Notes under the pieces: generated by a model
Databases searched by the model: none
Told to the model about the DNA's origin: nothing
Seen by the model: only the letters and a program-made list of their open reading frames with translations
Made by a program: the position numbers and the translations under genes
Shown: positions 53,811 through 62,461 of the stretch, piece by piece
Layout of the letters: each line of letters starts with the position of its first letter
Numbering within the stretch: position 1 is the first letter of the stretch
Assembly (NCBI GenBank): GCA_017526525.1
Contig: JAFXRG010000002.1
Coordinates: forward strand, 1-64,000
Length of the DNA: 64,000 nucleotides
Direction: 5' to 3'
Origin: Clostridia bacterium
Lineage (GTDB): Bacteria > Bacillota > Clostridia > Christensenellales > Aristaeellaceae

Positions 53811-54734
53811 ATGAATGGATTTTTTAATATCTGGAAACCTACGGGGATGTCGAGCGCGGCGGTTGTGGCCGTGATGCGGCGCCTGACGGGGGAAAAGCGT
53901 GTGGGCCATGCCGGCACGCTGGATCCGGAAGCCGCGGGCGTGCTTCCCATTATGACGGGAAAAGCCGCGCGGCTTTTCGATTATCTGGTGGACAAGGAAA
54001 AGGAATACGAGGCGGTTTGCGCATTCGGGTCCAGGACGGATACCCAGGATGCCACCGGCACCGTGCTGGAGACCGGGGACCGTTTTCCGGAGGCGGCTGC
54101 GGTTCGGGAAAACGCTAAAAAACTGATTGGGGAAATCCGCCAGCGGCCCAGCATGTACAGCGCCATCAAGATGAACGGGAAACCGCTGTACCTGCGGGCG
54201 CGAAACGGCGAGGAAATTGAGGTTCCCGAACGGACCGTCACCGTATACAGCATTGAGGTGACGGGAGAGGAGCCGGAGCACGGCTTCGCCCTGCGGATCC
54301 GGTGCGGAAAGGGGACGTATATCCGGACCCTCTGCGACGACCTGGGCAAACTGTGCGGATGCCCGGCCCATATGCGGAGCCTGGTGCGGACCCAAAGCGG
54401 GGTTTTCACCGGGGAAACCGCGCTGACGCTGGAGGAGGCCCGGCAGCTGGCGGCGGAAGGCCGGCTGGGGGAGAAAATGCTGCCGCCGGATTATCCCCTG
54501 GGGCATATGCGGGCGGAAAACATTCCGGCAGGATGGGCCAAACAGGTCCGGGCCGGGGCAAAAATACCGGCGGGCATCCTGAAGGAGCCCCTGCCGGAAG
54601 AAGAAAACATCCGGGTATACCTGAACGGGGAATTCTGGGGCATTATGCACCGGGAGCAGGATGCGCTCGTATGGAGGGCACAGATTGCGCCGGAAGCATC
54701 AGAGGGGCTGCAGAAGCCTGAAAACCGGGGGTAA
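53811..54734 (+). CDS. truB: tRNA pseudouridine(55) synthase TruB
   Basis: A 307-residue protein. The N-terminus GFFNIWKPTGMSSAAVV and catalytic D38 in GHAGTLDPEAAGVLP identify TruB, with QRPSMYSAIKMNGKPLYLRAR and GKGTYIRTLCDDLG following. It makes pseudouridine 55 in the T loop of tRNAs. Its C-terminal domain of about 70 residues is PUA-like. It lies 13 bases after nrnA. Confidence 0.95.
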   Translation: MNGFFNIWKPTGMSSAAVVAVMRRLTGEKRVGHAGTLDPEAAGVLPIMTGKAARLFDYLVDKEKEYEAVCAFGSRTDTQDATGTVLETGDRFPEAAAVRENAKKLIGEIRQRPSMYSAIKMNGKPLYLRARNGEEIEVPERTVTVYSIEVTGEEPEHGFALRIRCGKGTYIRTLCDDLGKLCGCPAHMRSLVRTQSGVFTGETALTLEEARQLAAEGRLGEKMLPPDYPLGHMRAENIPAGWAKQVRAGAKIPAGILKEPLPEEENIRVYLNGEFWGIMHREQDALVWRAQIAPEASEGLQKPENRG

Positions 54735-54745
54735 GGAAAACATCC

Positions 54746-55675
54746 ATGAAAGTGATACGGAAAGCGGAGCAGCGGGAGGCACGGGTGGTGGCCCTGGGAA
54801 CCTTTGACGGGGTGCACCGGGGACACCAGGCGCTGCTGGAGGCCGGAAAGACGTATGCGCGGGAGCACGGAATCCTGCTGCGGGCATGCTCCTTTGACAG
54901 GCATCCCCTGGAAGTGCTGCGTCCGGAGGCTGCGCCGAAGCTGCTGACGACGCTGGCGGAGAAAGCCCGGTGGATGGCCGTCTACGGCGCTGATGAGCTG
55001 CTGCTTCTGCCCTTTACCCGGGAGACGGCCGACCTGGAACCGGAAGAGTTCCTGCGCCGGATGCGGGAGGATACGGATCTGCGGGCGGTGGTGGCCGGAT
55101 GGAACTACACCTTTGGCAGGCACGGAAAAGGAAACGCGGAAACCCTGCGGGAGGATGGCCGCAGGCACGGATACGACGTGCTGATTCTACCGCCGGTGAA
55201 AACCGGGGAGGGGGAAACCATTTCCTCCACCCTGATCCGCACCCGGCTGCAGGAAGGGAAGGCTTCCGAGGCGGAAAGGCTGATGGGGCATCCCTATGAG
55301 CTGCGGGGAAAAGTGACATCCGGGAAGCAGATGGGCCGCAAAATCGGCGTGCCCACAGCCAATGTACAGGTCAGCGGGCAGAAGCTGCTTCCGGCCTTCG
55401 GGGTTTATCCCTGTGAAATGGTCACGGAGGCGGGAAGCTGCCCGGTAGCGGTGAACATCGGGCTGCAGCCCACGCTGCCCAGCGGCGGGGTGACCGTGGA
55501 GGCCAACGCACTGGACGGCGCGCCGGACCTGTACGGACAGCATGTGGTGCTCATTCCCGGGGACCGGATCCGTCCGGAACACCGGTTTGAATCCCCGGAG
55601 GAACTGGCCGCCCAGATCCGGAAAGACCGGGAAACCGTTCGGCAATGGTGGGAAAAGCGTCGGGCGAATGCCTGA
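54746..55675 (+). CDS. ribF: Bifunctional riboflavin kinase/FAD synthetase
   Basis: A 309-residue protein. The N-terminal FMN adenylyltransferase domain shows LGTFDGVHRGHQALL with the nucleotidylyltransferase HxGH motif and VAGWNYTFGRHGKGN, and SSTLIRTRLQEG. The C-terminal riboflavin kinase domain (about 185-305) has GKVTSGKQMGRKIGVPTANV and GVYPCEM. It makes FMN and FAD from riboflavin and ATP. It is the last gene of the rimP-ribF operon. Confidence 0.95.
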   Translation: MKVIRKAEQREARVVALGTFDGVHRGHQALLEAGKTYAREHGILLRACSFDRHPLEVLRPEAAPKLLTTLAEKARWMAVYGADELLLLPFTRETADLEPEEFLRRMREDTDLRAVVAGWNYTFGRHGKGNAETLREDGRRHGYDVLILPPVKTGEGETISSTLIRTRLQEGKASEAERLMGHPYELRGKVTSGKQMGRKIGVPTANVQVSGQKLLPAFGVYPCEMVTEAGSCPVAVNIGLQPTLPSGGVTVEANALDGAPDLYGQHVVLIPGDRIRPEHRFESPEELAAQIRKDRETVRQWWEKRRANA

Positions 55676-55715
55676 GAATGGTCAGGATGGTCAGAAAACG
55701 GACAATCCGGCTGCC

Positions 55716-55745
55716 TTGCGTGAACGGGGCACGGAATGATATAAT
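55716..55745 (+). promoter_or_regulatory. Promoter for glycogen phosphorylase
   Basis: TTGCGT (55716-55721), 18-bp spacer, TATAAT (55740-55745) with an upstream TGA (extended -10 type). Confidence 0.6.
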
Positions 55746-55798
55746 TTATAAGGCCTGCATATAAATGCGGGTTGGTGAGGACCCTAAGGAGGAACAAT

Positions 55799-58267
55799 AT
55801 GCCAGCGACCAAATTTGACAAGGAATCCATCAAGAATACAATCATCGGCAAAATTCAGCGCTACAACGGGCTGACCATTGAGGATGCCTCCAAGGCGCAG
55901 ATTTACCGGGCCGTGGCTTCCACGGTTCGTGACCAGATCATGCAGAAGGTGCTGCTCAGCCGGGAAACCCGGAAACGGCAAAAGGGAAAACGGCTGTATT
56001 ACCTCAGCGTTGAGTTCCTGATGGGCCGCTCCATGTACTGCAACATGCTGAACCTTCTGAGCACGAAGGAATACACGGAAGCGCTGAAGGAACTGGGCAT
56101 CGATATCAAGGATATCCTGAAGGAAGAGCCGGAACCCGGCCTGGGCAACGGCGGCCTGGGACGCCTGGCGGCCTGCTTCATGGACAGCCTGAGCAGCCTG
56201 GACCTGCCGGCAATGGGCTGCACGATCCGGTACGAGTACGGCCTTTTCCGCCAGAAGATCGTGGACGGACAGCAGGTTGAACTGCCGGACAGCTGGCTTG
56301 AAAACGGCAATGTCTGGGAAACTGCCGCTATGGAAGACGCCTGTGAGGTTCATTTCGGCGGTTATGTGGAAGAAACTGAAATCAACGGCATCAAGCGCTA
56401 TATTCCCCGGGATTACTACACCGTGGAAGCCGTGCCGTACGATATGCCCGTGGTCGGCTATGATGCCACGGCAGTGAATCCCCTGCGGATGTGGAGCGCC
56501 CGGAGCCCGAAAAAGCTGGACCTCGGCAGCTTTGGCGAAGGCCACTATGTACAGGCTTCCGAGGAAATCGAGCTGGCGGAAGCCATCAGCAAGGTACTGT
56601 ATCCGGAAGACCGGCATTATGAAGGAAAAATGCTCCGCCTGAAGCAGCATTACTTCTTCACCAGCGCTTCCCTGCAGTACATTCTGAAGGAATACAAGCG
56701 CACCTACAGCAAAGATATGAGCAAGCTTCCCGAGAAGGTTGTGATTCATATCAACGATACCCACCCAGGTATGGCGGTGCCGGAACTGATGCGCCTGCTG
56801 ATTGATGAAGAAGGCCTGGGCTGGGACGAAGCCAGCGCCATTGTGCAGAAGACCATTGCGTATACCAACCATACCATCATGTCCGAAGCGCTGGAAAAAT
56901 GGCCGGTCAACATGGTGCAGCAGCTGCTTCCGCGGATATACCAGATTATCTGTGAAATGAACCGCCGGCTGTGCGAACGGCTGTGGAACTATTTCCCCGG
57001 GGACTGGGACCGGATTGCCCGGATGGCGATTGTCAGCTATGACAACATCCACATGGCCAACATGTGCGTGGCCATGAGCTATTCTGTCAACGGCGTCAGC
57101 AAACTGCACGGGGAAATCCTGAAAGAGGAAACCTTCCACGACTACAACCTGGTGATGCCGGAGAAGTTCAGTGCCATTACCAACGGAATTACCCACCGGC
57201 GCTGGCTGATGAGCTGCAACCCGGAACTGACCGCGCTGATCAATGACTCCATCGGAACGGACTGGATCAAGAATCCTGAAAAGCTCAGCGATCTGAAACC
57301 CTTTGCCGATGACGCGGCCTTCCGCGATAAGTTCGCCGTAATCAAAATGCATAACAAGGAACGGCTGGCCAAAATGCTGAAGGAACGCCAGAACGTGGAG
57401 ATTGATCCGCAGTTCATGTTCGACGTCCAGGCCAAGCGCCTGCATGAATACAAGCGGCAGATGCTCAATGCGCTTCATATCCTGGTGCTGTACAACCGGA
57501 TTGTGAACGATGAAAGCTTTACCATGGAGCCCCGGGTGTTTATCTTCGGTGCGAAGGCCAGTCCCGGATACTACCGGGCCAAGCAGGTCATCCGCATGAT
57601 CTGCGCCCTGAGCGAGCTGATTGAAAAGCATCCGAGAGCCCGGAAGATGCTGCGGGTGGTGTTCCTGGAGAACTATGACGTGAGCAGCGCGGAAGTGCTG
57701 ATTCCCGCGGCGGAGGTTTCCGAACAGCTGTCCACCGCCAGCAAGGAAGCCAGCGGAACGGGCAACATGAAGTTCATGATGAACGGCGCGGTCACCATCG
57801 GCACGATGGACGGAGCCAACGTGGAAATCAGCGAGCAGGTCGGAATGGAGAATATTTACATTTTCGGCATGCGCAGCGACACCGTGCGGGATATGTATCG
57901 GGAAAACACCTACAATCCCATGACCATTTACGAATCCAACCATGAAATCCGCCAGGCCATGACCCAGATGATTGACGGAACCCTGATGCCGGGCAATCCC
58001 GCGGCGCTGCAGGACCTGTACCACAGCCTGCTGCTGGGCAGCTGGGGCAGCATGGGAGACAGCTACTTCGTGCTGAAGGACTTTGGCAGCTACTCCATGG
58101 CGCAGCGCAGGCTGAACACCGACTACGCCAACCGGGAGAAGTGGCTGAAGATGGCGGTGATCAACACGGCCATGTCCGGCATCTTCTCATCGGACCGGAC
58201 CATCAAGGAGTACAACGATACCATCTGGCACCTGACTCCCCTCGGAACGGAAAAGAAAAAGAAATAA
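55799..58267 (+). CDS. glgP: Glycogen/starch phosphorylase
   Basis: An 822-residue GT35 enzyme of full length. It contains KRLYYLSVEFLMGRSMYCN, GNGGLGRLAACFMDS, HINDTHPGMAVPELMR, RLHEYKRQMLN and the pyridoxal-phosphate site in EASGTGNMKFMMNGAVTIG with its lysine, followed by GTMDGANVEI. It releases glucose-1-phosphate from alpha-1,4 glucan ends. The ATG at 55799 has AAGGAGGAACAAT upstream. It works with glgB (39736) in glycogen turnover, though they are not adjacent. Confidence 0.96.
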   Translation: MPATKFDKESIKNTIIGKIQRYNGLTIEDASKAQIYRAVASTVRDQIMQKVLLSRETRKRQKGKRLYYLSVEFLMGRSMYCNMLNLLSTKEYTEALKELGIDIKDILKEEPEPGLGNGGLGRLAACFMDSLSSLDLPAMGCTIRYEYGLFRQKIVDGQQVELPDSWLENGNVWETAAMEDACEVHFGGYVEETEINGIKRYIPRDYYTVEAVPYDMPVVGYDATAVNPLRMWSARSPKKLDLGSFGEGHYVQASEEIELAEAISKVLYPEDRHYEGKMLRLKQHYFFTSASLQYILKEYKRTYSKDMSKLPEKVVIHINDTHPGMAVPELMRLLIDEEGLGWDEASAIVQKTIAYTNHTIMSEALEKWPVNMVQQLLPRIYQIICEMNRRLCERLWNYFPGDWDRIARMAIVSYDNIHMANMCVAMSYSVNGVSKLHGEILKEETFHDYNLVMPEKFSAITNGITHRRWLMSCNPELTALINDSIGTDWIKNPEKLSDLKPFADDAAFRDKFAVIKMHNKERLAKMLKERQNVEIDPQFMFDVQAKRLHEYKRQMLNALHILVLYNRIVNDESFTMEPRVFIFGAKASPGYYRAKQVIRMICALSELIEKHPRARKMLRVVFLENYDVSSAEVLIPAAEVSEQLSTASKEASGTGNMKFMMNGAVTIGTMDGANVEISEQVGMENIYIFGMRSDTVRDMYRENTYNPMTIYESNHEIRQAMTQMIDGTLMPGNPAALQDLYHSLLLGSWGSMGDSYFVLKDFGSYSMAQRRLNTDYANREKWLKMAVINTAMSGIFSSDRTIKEYNDTIWHLTPLGTEKKKK

Positions 58268-58277
58268 TCGACCCGTC

Positions 58278-58307
58278 AGGATTCGGCTTCGGCCGGATCC
58301 TTTTTTT
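58278..58307 (+). terminator. Terminator after glgP
   Basis: AGGATTCGGC and GCCGGATCCT (58278-58287, 58292-58301), one G-T pair, TTCG-type tetraloop, followed by seven T residues. Confidence 0.9.
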
Positions 58308-58327
58308 CGCCGGTAACAAAGGAATAC

Positions 58328-58358
58328 TTGACTTAGAGTAGGGTCAAATGTATAGAAT
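58328..58358 (+). promoter_or_regulatory. Possible MerR-type promoter of the aldo/keto reductase gene
   Basis: TTGACT (58328-58333) and TAGAAT (58353-58358) are 19 bp apart, or TATAGA at 17 bp. CTTGACTTAGAGT matches one half of MerR-family (AdhR/NmlR-like) operators, and TTGAC...GTCAA forms a partial dyad. The second half-site is poorly conserved. Confidence 0.4.
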
Positions 58359-58393
58359 AAAGAAAAAAAGAAATAACGAGAGGGGCAAAGCAT

Positions 58394-59536
58394 ATGAAGT
58401 ATCGGAAGATGGGCAAACTGAACATCAGCAGTTCAGCTTTCGGCCTGGGATGCATGCGCTTCAACGGGGCAGCTTCCGGGGACAGCATCATTGACGAGCA
58501 AAAGGCAATTTCCCTGATTCGCAAGGCCATTGACGGCGGGGTCACCTATATCGACACCGCTTATGTGTATCTGGACAAAACCTCGGAAATCGTGCTGGGA
58601 AAGGCGCTGCGGGACGGATACCGGGAAAAGGTAACCATTGCCACCAAAATGCCGATTCATGCCGTGCACGACCGGGCCAGCATGGAAGCGCTGCTGGAGG
58701 AAGAGCTGAAAAAACTGCAGACAGACCATATCGACTTCTACCTGATGCACGGCATCAACCGGGATGGCTGGGAAAAATTCAAAGCTATCGGCGCGCCTGA
58801 GTTTTTCGACGAAATGAAAAAAGCCGGGAAAATCCGCTACAAGTGCTTTTCCTTCCACGGCCCCTATGAAGATTTTGAATACATTCTGAAAGCTTCCGAC
58901 TGGGACATGGTCCAGATTCAGTACAACTTCATGGATATCAACAACCAGGCCGGAACAAAGGGACTGGAGCTGGCGGGGAAAATGGGGATTCCGGTGGTGA
59001 TTATGGAAGGCCTGCTGGGCGGCAGGCTGGCCAACGCGCCGGACAACGTGCAGGCCCTGTATGACGCTTTCCCGGTCAGGAGAAGCGCGGTGGAATGGGC
59101 TTTCCGGTGGCTGTGCAACCATCCGGAGGTTTCCGTTGTGCTGAGCGGATGCAATGAGGAGCAGCAGATTGAGGATAACCTGCGTATTTTTGACACGGTG
59201 GACAGCGGCATCATGCCGCCGGAAGAAATCCAGCTGATGGATCATGTACGGGAAGCCTATCTCAGCCGGACCAAAATCGGATGCACCGGATGCAGGTACT
59301 GCATGCCCTGCCCGAACAATGTCAATATTCCCGGGGTATTCTCGATCTGGAACAATGCTTCCCTGTACAACCAGAACCCGAAGCATGACTGGTCGTTCCG
59401 CAATATGGTCCGGGACGGGAATGGGGCAGACAACTGCGTCGGATGCGGCGCCTGCGAGGCGGCCTGCCCGCAGCACCTGGACATTATTGAAAGCCTGAAA
59501 ACCGCCTGGCAGGAGATCAACAGCTTCGCAGAATGA
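58394..59536 (+). CDS. Aldo/keto reductase with C-terminal ferredoxin-type Cys motifs
   Basis: A 380-residue protein. The AKR barrel (1-290) carries the tetrad: Asp and Tyr in YIDTAYVYLD, Lys in IATKMPIH and His in FYLMHGIN. The C-terminal 90 residues have CTGCRYCMPCPNNVNIP and CVGCGACEAACPQHLDI, two four-cysteine sets for 4Fe-4S clusters. This arrangement is common in anaerobes, and the electron partner is unknown. The GAGAGGGGCAAAGCAT leader precedes the ATG. Confidence 0.92.
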   Translation: MKYRKMGKLNISSSAFGLGCMRFNGAASGDSIIDEQKAISLIRKAIDGGVTYIDTAYVYLDKTSEIVLGKALRDGYREKVTIATKMPIHAVHDRASMEALLEEELKKLQTDHIDFYLMHGINRDGWEKFKAIGAPEFFDEMKKAGKIRYKCFSFHGPYEDFEYILKASDWDMVQIQYNFMDINNQAGTKGLELAGKMGIPVVIMEGLLGGRLANAPDNVQALYDAFPVRRSAVEWAFRWLCNHPEVSVVLSGCNEEQQIEDNLRIFDTVDSGIMPPEEIQLMDHVREAYLSRTKIGCTGCRYCMPCPNNVNIPGVFSIWNNASLYNQNPKHDWSFRNMVRDGNGADNCVGCGACEAACPQHLDIIESLKTAWQEINSFAE

Positions 59537-59642
59537 TCCTGCGAAGGATTCATACAGGGGAAGACAGGTTTTTTCCGGAAAACAGGAACGGATCCGTTCT
59601 GCAAGCCGGATTCGCTCCGGAACGCATAGGAGGGTGATTTGC

Positions 59643-60215
59643 ATGGCGACCACAACGAAGAAAACCGCGACGGAAAAGAAGACGGCTGCAACCGCAAAGA
59701 AGACAACGGCAACCGCAAAGAAGACGACAGCTGCAGCTGCGAAGAAACCGGCAGCGACGGCAAAGAAGCCGGCCGCAGCCGCGAAGAAGACGACTGCAAC
59801 TGCGAAGAAGACAACAGCCACAGCCGCGAAGAAACCGGCCGCGACCGCGAAGAAGACGACGGCAGCCGCAAAGAAGCCTGCCGCCACAGCTACGAAGAAA
59901 CCGACGACAACGGCAAAAAAGACCGCGACAACGGTAAAGAAGCCCGCAGCGGCAAAGAAGACTGCAACAACGGCAAAGAAGACCGCAGCCGGCACCTCCA
60001 TGAAGGTCACCGCCGCGGAAAAGAAAATGGTTGAAGCCTACCGCGAAGCATCCTCCGACCTGAAGAAGATCGCCCTGAAGGTCCTGAAAGGGGAGTACGG
60101 GGATACGGTCACCGGCCTGCTGAACATGGTGGGCGGCGGTTCCGCAGCTTCCTCCTCCGCCGGAAACAGCCTCGGGGATACCCTCGGCAACCTGATCGGC
60201 GGACTCCTGAAATAA
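59643..60215 (+). CDS. Lys/Ala/Thr-rich histone H1-like protein
   Basis: A 190-residue protein. The first 118 residues are a low-complexity tract of units such as TAKKT, AAAKKP and TATKKPT, about 25 units, very like bacterial histone H1/Hc1-type DNA-compacting tails. A distinct C-terminal domain follows (AAEKKMVEAYREASSDLKKI, LKVLKGEYGDTVTGLLN), then a Gly/Ser linker and an amphipathic end LGNLIGGLLK. The tract probably binds DNA; the C-terminal domain is of unknown role. GGAGGGTGATTTGC precedes the ATG at 59643. Confidence 0.8.
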   Translation: MATTTKKTATEKKTAATAKKTTATAKKTTAAAAKKPAATAKKPAAAAKKTTATAKKTTATAAKKPAATAKKTTAAAKKPAATATKKPTTTAKKTATTVKKPAAAKKTATTAKKTAAGTSMKVTAAEKKMVEAYREASSDLKKIALKVLKGEYGDTVTGLLNMVGGGSAASSSAGNSLGDTLGNLIGGLLK

Positions 60216-60237
60216 GAAACGAAAACGATCCGACAGA

Positions 60238-60268
60238 AAAGCCCGTTCGCATGACGCGAACGGGCTTT
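60238..60268. terminator. Bidirectional terminator
   Basis: AAAGCCCGTTCGC and GCGAACGGGCTTT (60238-60250, 60256-60268) form a perfect 13-bp stem between converging genes. Confidence 0.88.
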
Positions 60269-60285
60269 GGCAATTTCGGAAAGGA

Positions 60286-61371
60286 TTACGGGAGCGTGAT
60301 GGTGGTGTCTCCCGTGATGACCAGCCGGAAGGAGGAGCTTCCCTGATGCTCCGGAGCTCCGCCGTTGATGATGTATCCATTGGCTGCGGCTTCCGGATTC
60401 TGGGCGGAAACAAACACGGTGGCGCCGGCGGGAACCGTGCCGGATTCCACGGAGATGAGGCTGCCGGCATGATACGTGAAGACACAGCCGGAGCAGGTCA
60501 CCTGGCACTGGACTTCCGGATTGACGCCGGTGTTGCTGCGGGCCGTTTTGTCCAGCTTGGCGGAGATGCTCAGGCTGGTGGTGACATTCTTCAGGGTGAA
60601 ACCGGTGACATTCCCGTCCAGGGGCTCAATGCGCATTCCGTTGATCAGCCAGTATTTAACGGGAACGGAGGACTTGACCGCCACATTGCCGGAGGTTTCA
60701 AAGGTCAGGGAAGTGGTTCCCTGGTCCTCCTGGATATTGCCGCGGGTGTCCAGCGGATAAAGGGTCAGGTTGTCCGTGGTCACGGTGACCGGTTCCGGTT
60801 CGGGCTCCGCTTCCGGAACGTCCGTGGGCTGTTCCGGATCCTGGCCGGCCGGCTGCTCCGCAGGCTGTTCCGCGGGCTGCTCCGCAGGAGTTTCCGCGGG
60901 GGTTTCGGGAGCCGTATCCGTAGCGGTTGCCGGGGCGGGTTCCGTGCCGGGAACAATCTGTTCCAGGCCGTAGCACCAGAGCCGGACCCGGTCCGAATCA
61001 ATCTGGTATCCGTTTCCGGACATATGGAAGTAGACTTCCCATCCGTGCATGGACTCGGGAACTTTTTCCATGGTGATATAGTGCTTGTCGTTGGCGGCGG
61101 AGAGCCTGAAGCCCTTGACACCGGCTTCTTTCATGGCTTCGCGCAGGGCGGGGACATCCAGTTCCTCACCGGTCAGCGGGTTCACGAAGCGCCAGCCGCT
61201 CTCTTTGGCAATATAATTGTTTCCCTTGAAGGAGAAGGTAACCTTTCCGTTTTTATCGGTGGTTTGTGAGGTGGGCTGCGTCTGGATTTTCGGCGCGCCG
61301 GCCGCCAGCGCGGCGGAGCAGAGACCGAGCACAAGGCTGAAAACCAGAATGAACGATACGATCTTTTTCAT
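60286..61371 (-). CDS. Secreted protein with Pro/Glu/Ala linker, function unknown
   Basis: A 361-residue protein with a signal peptide (residues 1-23). The N-terminal globular part (about 25-135) has an Ig-like start (PKIQTQPTSQTTDKNGKVTF). A low-complexity linker of AEQP and ETPAE units (about 140-195) follows, then a beta-rich C-terminal region with GTTSLTFETSGNVAVKSS and a final FRLVITGDTTITLP. No enzyme motif or LPXTG anchor is seen. It may be a surface or polysaccharide-binding protein. Confidence 0.78.
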   Translation of the reverse strand: MKKIVSFILVFSLVLGLCSAALAAGAPKIQTQPTSQTTDKNGKVTFSFKGNNYIAKESGWRFVNPLTGEELDVPALREAMKEAGVKGFRLSAANDKHYITMEKVPESMHGWEVYFHMSGNGYQIDSDRVRLWCYGLEQIVPGTEPAPATATDTAPETPAETPAEQPAEQPAEQPAGQDPEQPTDVPEAEPEPEPVTVTTDNLTLYPLDTRGNIQEDQGTTSLTFETSGNVAVKSSVPVKYWLINGMRIEPLDGNVTGFTLKNVTTSLSISAKLDKTARSNTGVNPEVQCQVTCSGCVFTYHAGSLISVESGTVPAGATVFVSAQNPEAAANGYIINGGAPEHQGSSSFRLVITGDTTITLP

Positions 61372-61450
61372 GCGTTAACCTCCCTTGAGCCTCCGCTGAA
61401 CGGAAGCGAATTCTATATTAGCATATTCCCCGGCAGAATACAAATTCACC

Positions 61451-62458
61451 TTAGTTTTTCACCCGGAGATTCAGCAGTTTCAGCATCACGGCTTCCAGCG
61501 CACCTTCCTGGCCGAGCCGGCCGGATTTGATGGCATACTCCGCGTCAAAGCAGATATTGACCGCGTTTTTCACCTGGCCGTTGCTCCAGCCGGATGCCTG
61601 GCGGACATACTGGTCCACGGCGAAGGGCGGGATTCCCAGGTCGGCGCGCATCTGGGCCTGGGACCTTTTTTCGTACTGCATGATTTTGATATGCTGCAGC
61701 AGCCGGAACTGGCGCAGAAGCATGGACAGCATGTAAACGCGGTCCGTACCGGCAAGCAGCTGGTTGCGGAGGAGCTGAAAGGCCCGGCTGCTCTGTCCGG
61801 CCACCACGGCGTCCACCATCTGGAAAACGGTGCATTCGGTGGAGGGCGTGGCAACCGCCCGGATGAAATCCGGATGGATGGCGGAAGCATCGCCGGAATA
61901 GGTGGCGACTTTTTCCACCTCCGTAAGCAGCAGTCCGGCATCGCTGCCGCAGGTGAAAACCAGGAAATCCGCGGTGCGGTCGTCACATTCCTTGCCCAGC
62001 GAGCGGAAAGCATCCGTGATGAAAGCGGTCAGTTCCCGGTCCCGCAGGGGAGAAAAAACCACAACGCCGCCCAGCTTTTTGACCGCGCCGTAAAGCTTTT
62101 TCCGGCCGTCCGGCTTCAGGGCACAGAAGAAAAGAAGCACGGAGGAGGCGGGAACGGAAGGCAGGTACTCCATCAGCCGCTCATCCGCCTCGGCGCGGCC
62201 GGTCAGGGCCGGATGATCGCGTACGATGATCAGCCGCCGGTCCGCCATGAAGGGCATGGTTTCCGCGGCGGAAATGATCTGATCGGTTTCCGGGGCTTCC
62301 AGCAGGGTCCGGTTCAGATCCTCCAGCCCTTCCGGCAGGATTTTTTTGCAGAGGGCATTCAGGGCATCCTGTTTCAGATGCTCTTCCTCGCCCTCAAAAA
62401 GGAGCACCGAGGGAATTTCACCCCGGGAAAGAAGACGGTCAAAATCCTTGCGATCCAT
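61451..62458 (-). CDS. holA: DNA polymerase III subunit delta
   Basis: A 335-residue protein of normal length. It has PSVLLFEGEEEHLKQDALNAL, ETMPFMADRRLIIVRD, and LLTEVEKVATYSGD, with a C-terminal helical domain ending EAVMLKLLNLRVKN. HolA opens the sliding clamp as part of the clamp loader. The start lies 3 bases beyond the comEC stop, and GGAGG within the end of comEC serves as its ribosome binding site, so they are coupled. Confidence 0.93.
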   Translation of the reverse strand: MDRKDFDRLLSRGEIPSVLLFEGEEEHLKQDALNALCKKILPEGLEDLNRTLLEAPETDQIISAAETMPFMADRRLIIVRDHPALTGRAEADERLMEYLPSVPASSVLLFFCALKPDGRKKLYGAVKKLGGVVVFSPLRDRELTAFITDAFRSLGKECDDRTADFLVFTCGSDAGLLLTEVEKVATYSGDASAIHPDFIRAVATPSTECTVFQMVDAVVAGQSSRAFQLLRNQLLAGTDRVYMLSMLLRQFRLLQHIKIMQYEKRSQAQMRADLGIPPFAVDQYVRQASGWSNGQVKNAVNICFDAEYAIKSGRLGQEGALEAVMLKLLNLRVKN

Positions 62459-62461
62459 GAA

